From: an uncultured Bacteroidota bacterium
Lineage (GTDB): Bacteria > Bacteroidota > Bacteroidia > Chitinophagales > Chitinophagaceae
DNA: 6,216 nucleotides
Reading direction: 5' to 3'
NCBI GenBank assembly: GCA_946887345.1
Contig: CAMPKR010000151.1
Coordinates: 1 to 6,216, forward strand
Part shown: positions 5,790 through 6,216 of the stretch, one piece after another
How positions within the stretch are numbered: the first letter of the stretch is position 1
Layout of the letters: the number at the start of each line of letters is the position of its first letter
Notes under the pieces: model-generated
Database searches by the model: none
What the model was told of the DNA's origin: nothing
Seen by the model: only the letters and a program-made list of their open reading frames with translations
Made by a program: the position numbers and the translations under genes

Positions 5790-6216
5790 ATGAGCAGTTT
5801 TATTACAGTGGGAAAGAAATTCCCGGAATTTAAGAAAAAGTCGGTTGTATCGTTAGAGAAAGGAAAGGAGTTTGCTGAAATAAGCAACGAAACTTTCAGA
5901 GGTCAGTGGGCAGTTATGTTTTGGTGGCCAAAGGATTTCACCTTTGTTTGCCCTACAGAGATAGCTGAGTTTAACAATAATTTTTCCAATTTCCGTGATC
6001 GTGATACGGTATTGCTGGGGGCATCAACTGACAATGAATATGTACACCATGCCTGGAGGGTAGCTCACAAAGACCTTACAAACCTGAAGTTTCCTATGGT
6101 CGCCGATACTTCCAAGTCTTTGGCAGAGGAGCTGGGCATTCTTACCGAGGGTGAAAAAGTGGCTTATCGCGCCACCTACATTATCGATCCGGACGGAATT
6201 GTGCGTTGGGTGTGTG
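5790..6216 (+). CDS. ahpC: Peroxiredoxin of the AhpC type, 3' end outside window
   Basis: The visible part is 142 residues of a thioredoxin-fold peroxidase that reduces hydrogen peroxide and organic hydroperoxides in the cytosol. The active site is WWPKDFTFVCPTE (45-57) with peroxidatic Cys54 plus the conserved Pro47 and Thr51. The conserved active-site Arg is Arg127 in YRATYIIDPDG (126-136). The sections DRDTVLLGASTDNEYVHHAWR (70-90) and DLTNLKFPMVAD (95-106) resemble mycobacterial AhpC, which is recycled by AhpD rather than by AhpF. The resolving cysteine region lies beyond the window, so the recycling class cannot be confirmed; Cys142 at the visible end is not the usual resolving position. 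The start is fixed by the N-terminal motif (VGKKFPEF) and by the short leader after a good promoter. No Shine-Dalgarno is visible. Its own promoter and the upstream terminator make it the first gene of a separate unit. Confidence 0.93.
   Translation, partial: MSSFITVGKKFPEFKKKSVVSLEKGKEFAEISNETFRGQWAVMFWWPKDFTFVCPTEIAEFNNNFSNFRDRDTVLLGASTDNEYVHHAWRVAHKDLTNLKFPMVADTSKSLAEELGILTEGEKVAYRATYIIDPDGIVRWVC

Noticed and set aside
1..6216. CRISPR array, tRNA, rRNA, insertion sequence or prophage elements
   Set aside because: No regularly spaced direct repeats, no tRNA-like cloverleaf, no transposase or integrase motifs and no paired terminal inverted repeats were found on either strand.

Overview
The window suggests a member of the Bacteroidota, most likely a Chitinophagaceae- or Sphingobacteriia-like bacterium. 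Four independent signs support this. There is a secreted protein with a type B (gliding-motility-associated) C-terminal sorting domain of the type IX secretion system. There is a family S46 dipeptidyl-peptidase. The promoters have the TAnnTTTG -7 element typical of this phylum. Most starts lack a clear Shine-Dalgarno sequence. The organism call is inference; no rRNA or marker gene is present.

Left part, minus strand (1-3181). A dipeptidyl-peptidase 11-type exopeptidase (3181->1004) ends at a strong intrinsic terminator (958-983). The T-tract of that terminator runs straight into the promoter of the next minus-strand unit. That unit contains an exported YciI-like protein (906->460) and, 37 nt further on, an unrecognised exported protein (422->1) whose 3' end lies outside the window.

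Middle, divergent plus strand (3182-5684). A 96-nt AT-rich intergenic region carries an imperfect 12/13-nt direct repeat. It separates the peptidase from a 688-residue secreted protein made of six roughly 53-residue beta-propeller-like repeats, PKD/Ig-like domains and a type B T9SS sorting domain. The propeller appears to sit inside a split PKD-like domain. A 98-residue muconolactone-isomerase/YciI-like protein follows after 13 nt, and an intrinsic terminator (5660-5684) closes this unit.

Right part, plus strand (5685-6216). An intergenic stretch with an 11-bp inverted repeat and a near-ideal Bacteroidota promoter leads into a peroxiredoxin resembling mycobacterial AhpC. It is cut by the window edge before its resolving cysteines.

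Functionally the window looks like ordinary chromosomal housekeeping and cell-envelope content: peptide degradation in the periplasm, surface or secreted adhesive/binding protein export, and peroxide defence. There are no signs of mobile elements, CRISPR arrays, tRNA or rRNA. I do not see a convincing wholly new system. The most notable items are the domain architecture of the T9SS cargo, the residue-level assignment of the peptidase specificity, and the exported YciI-like protein with its unknown partner.
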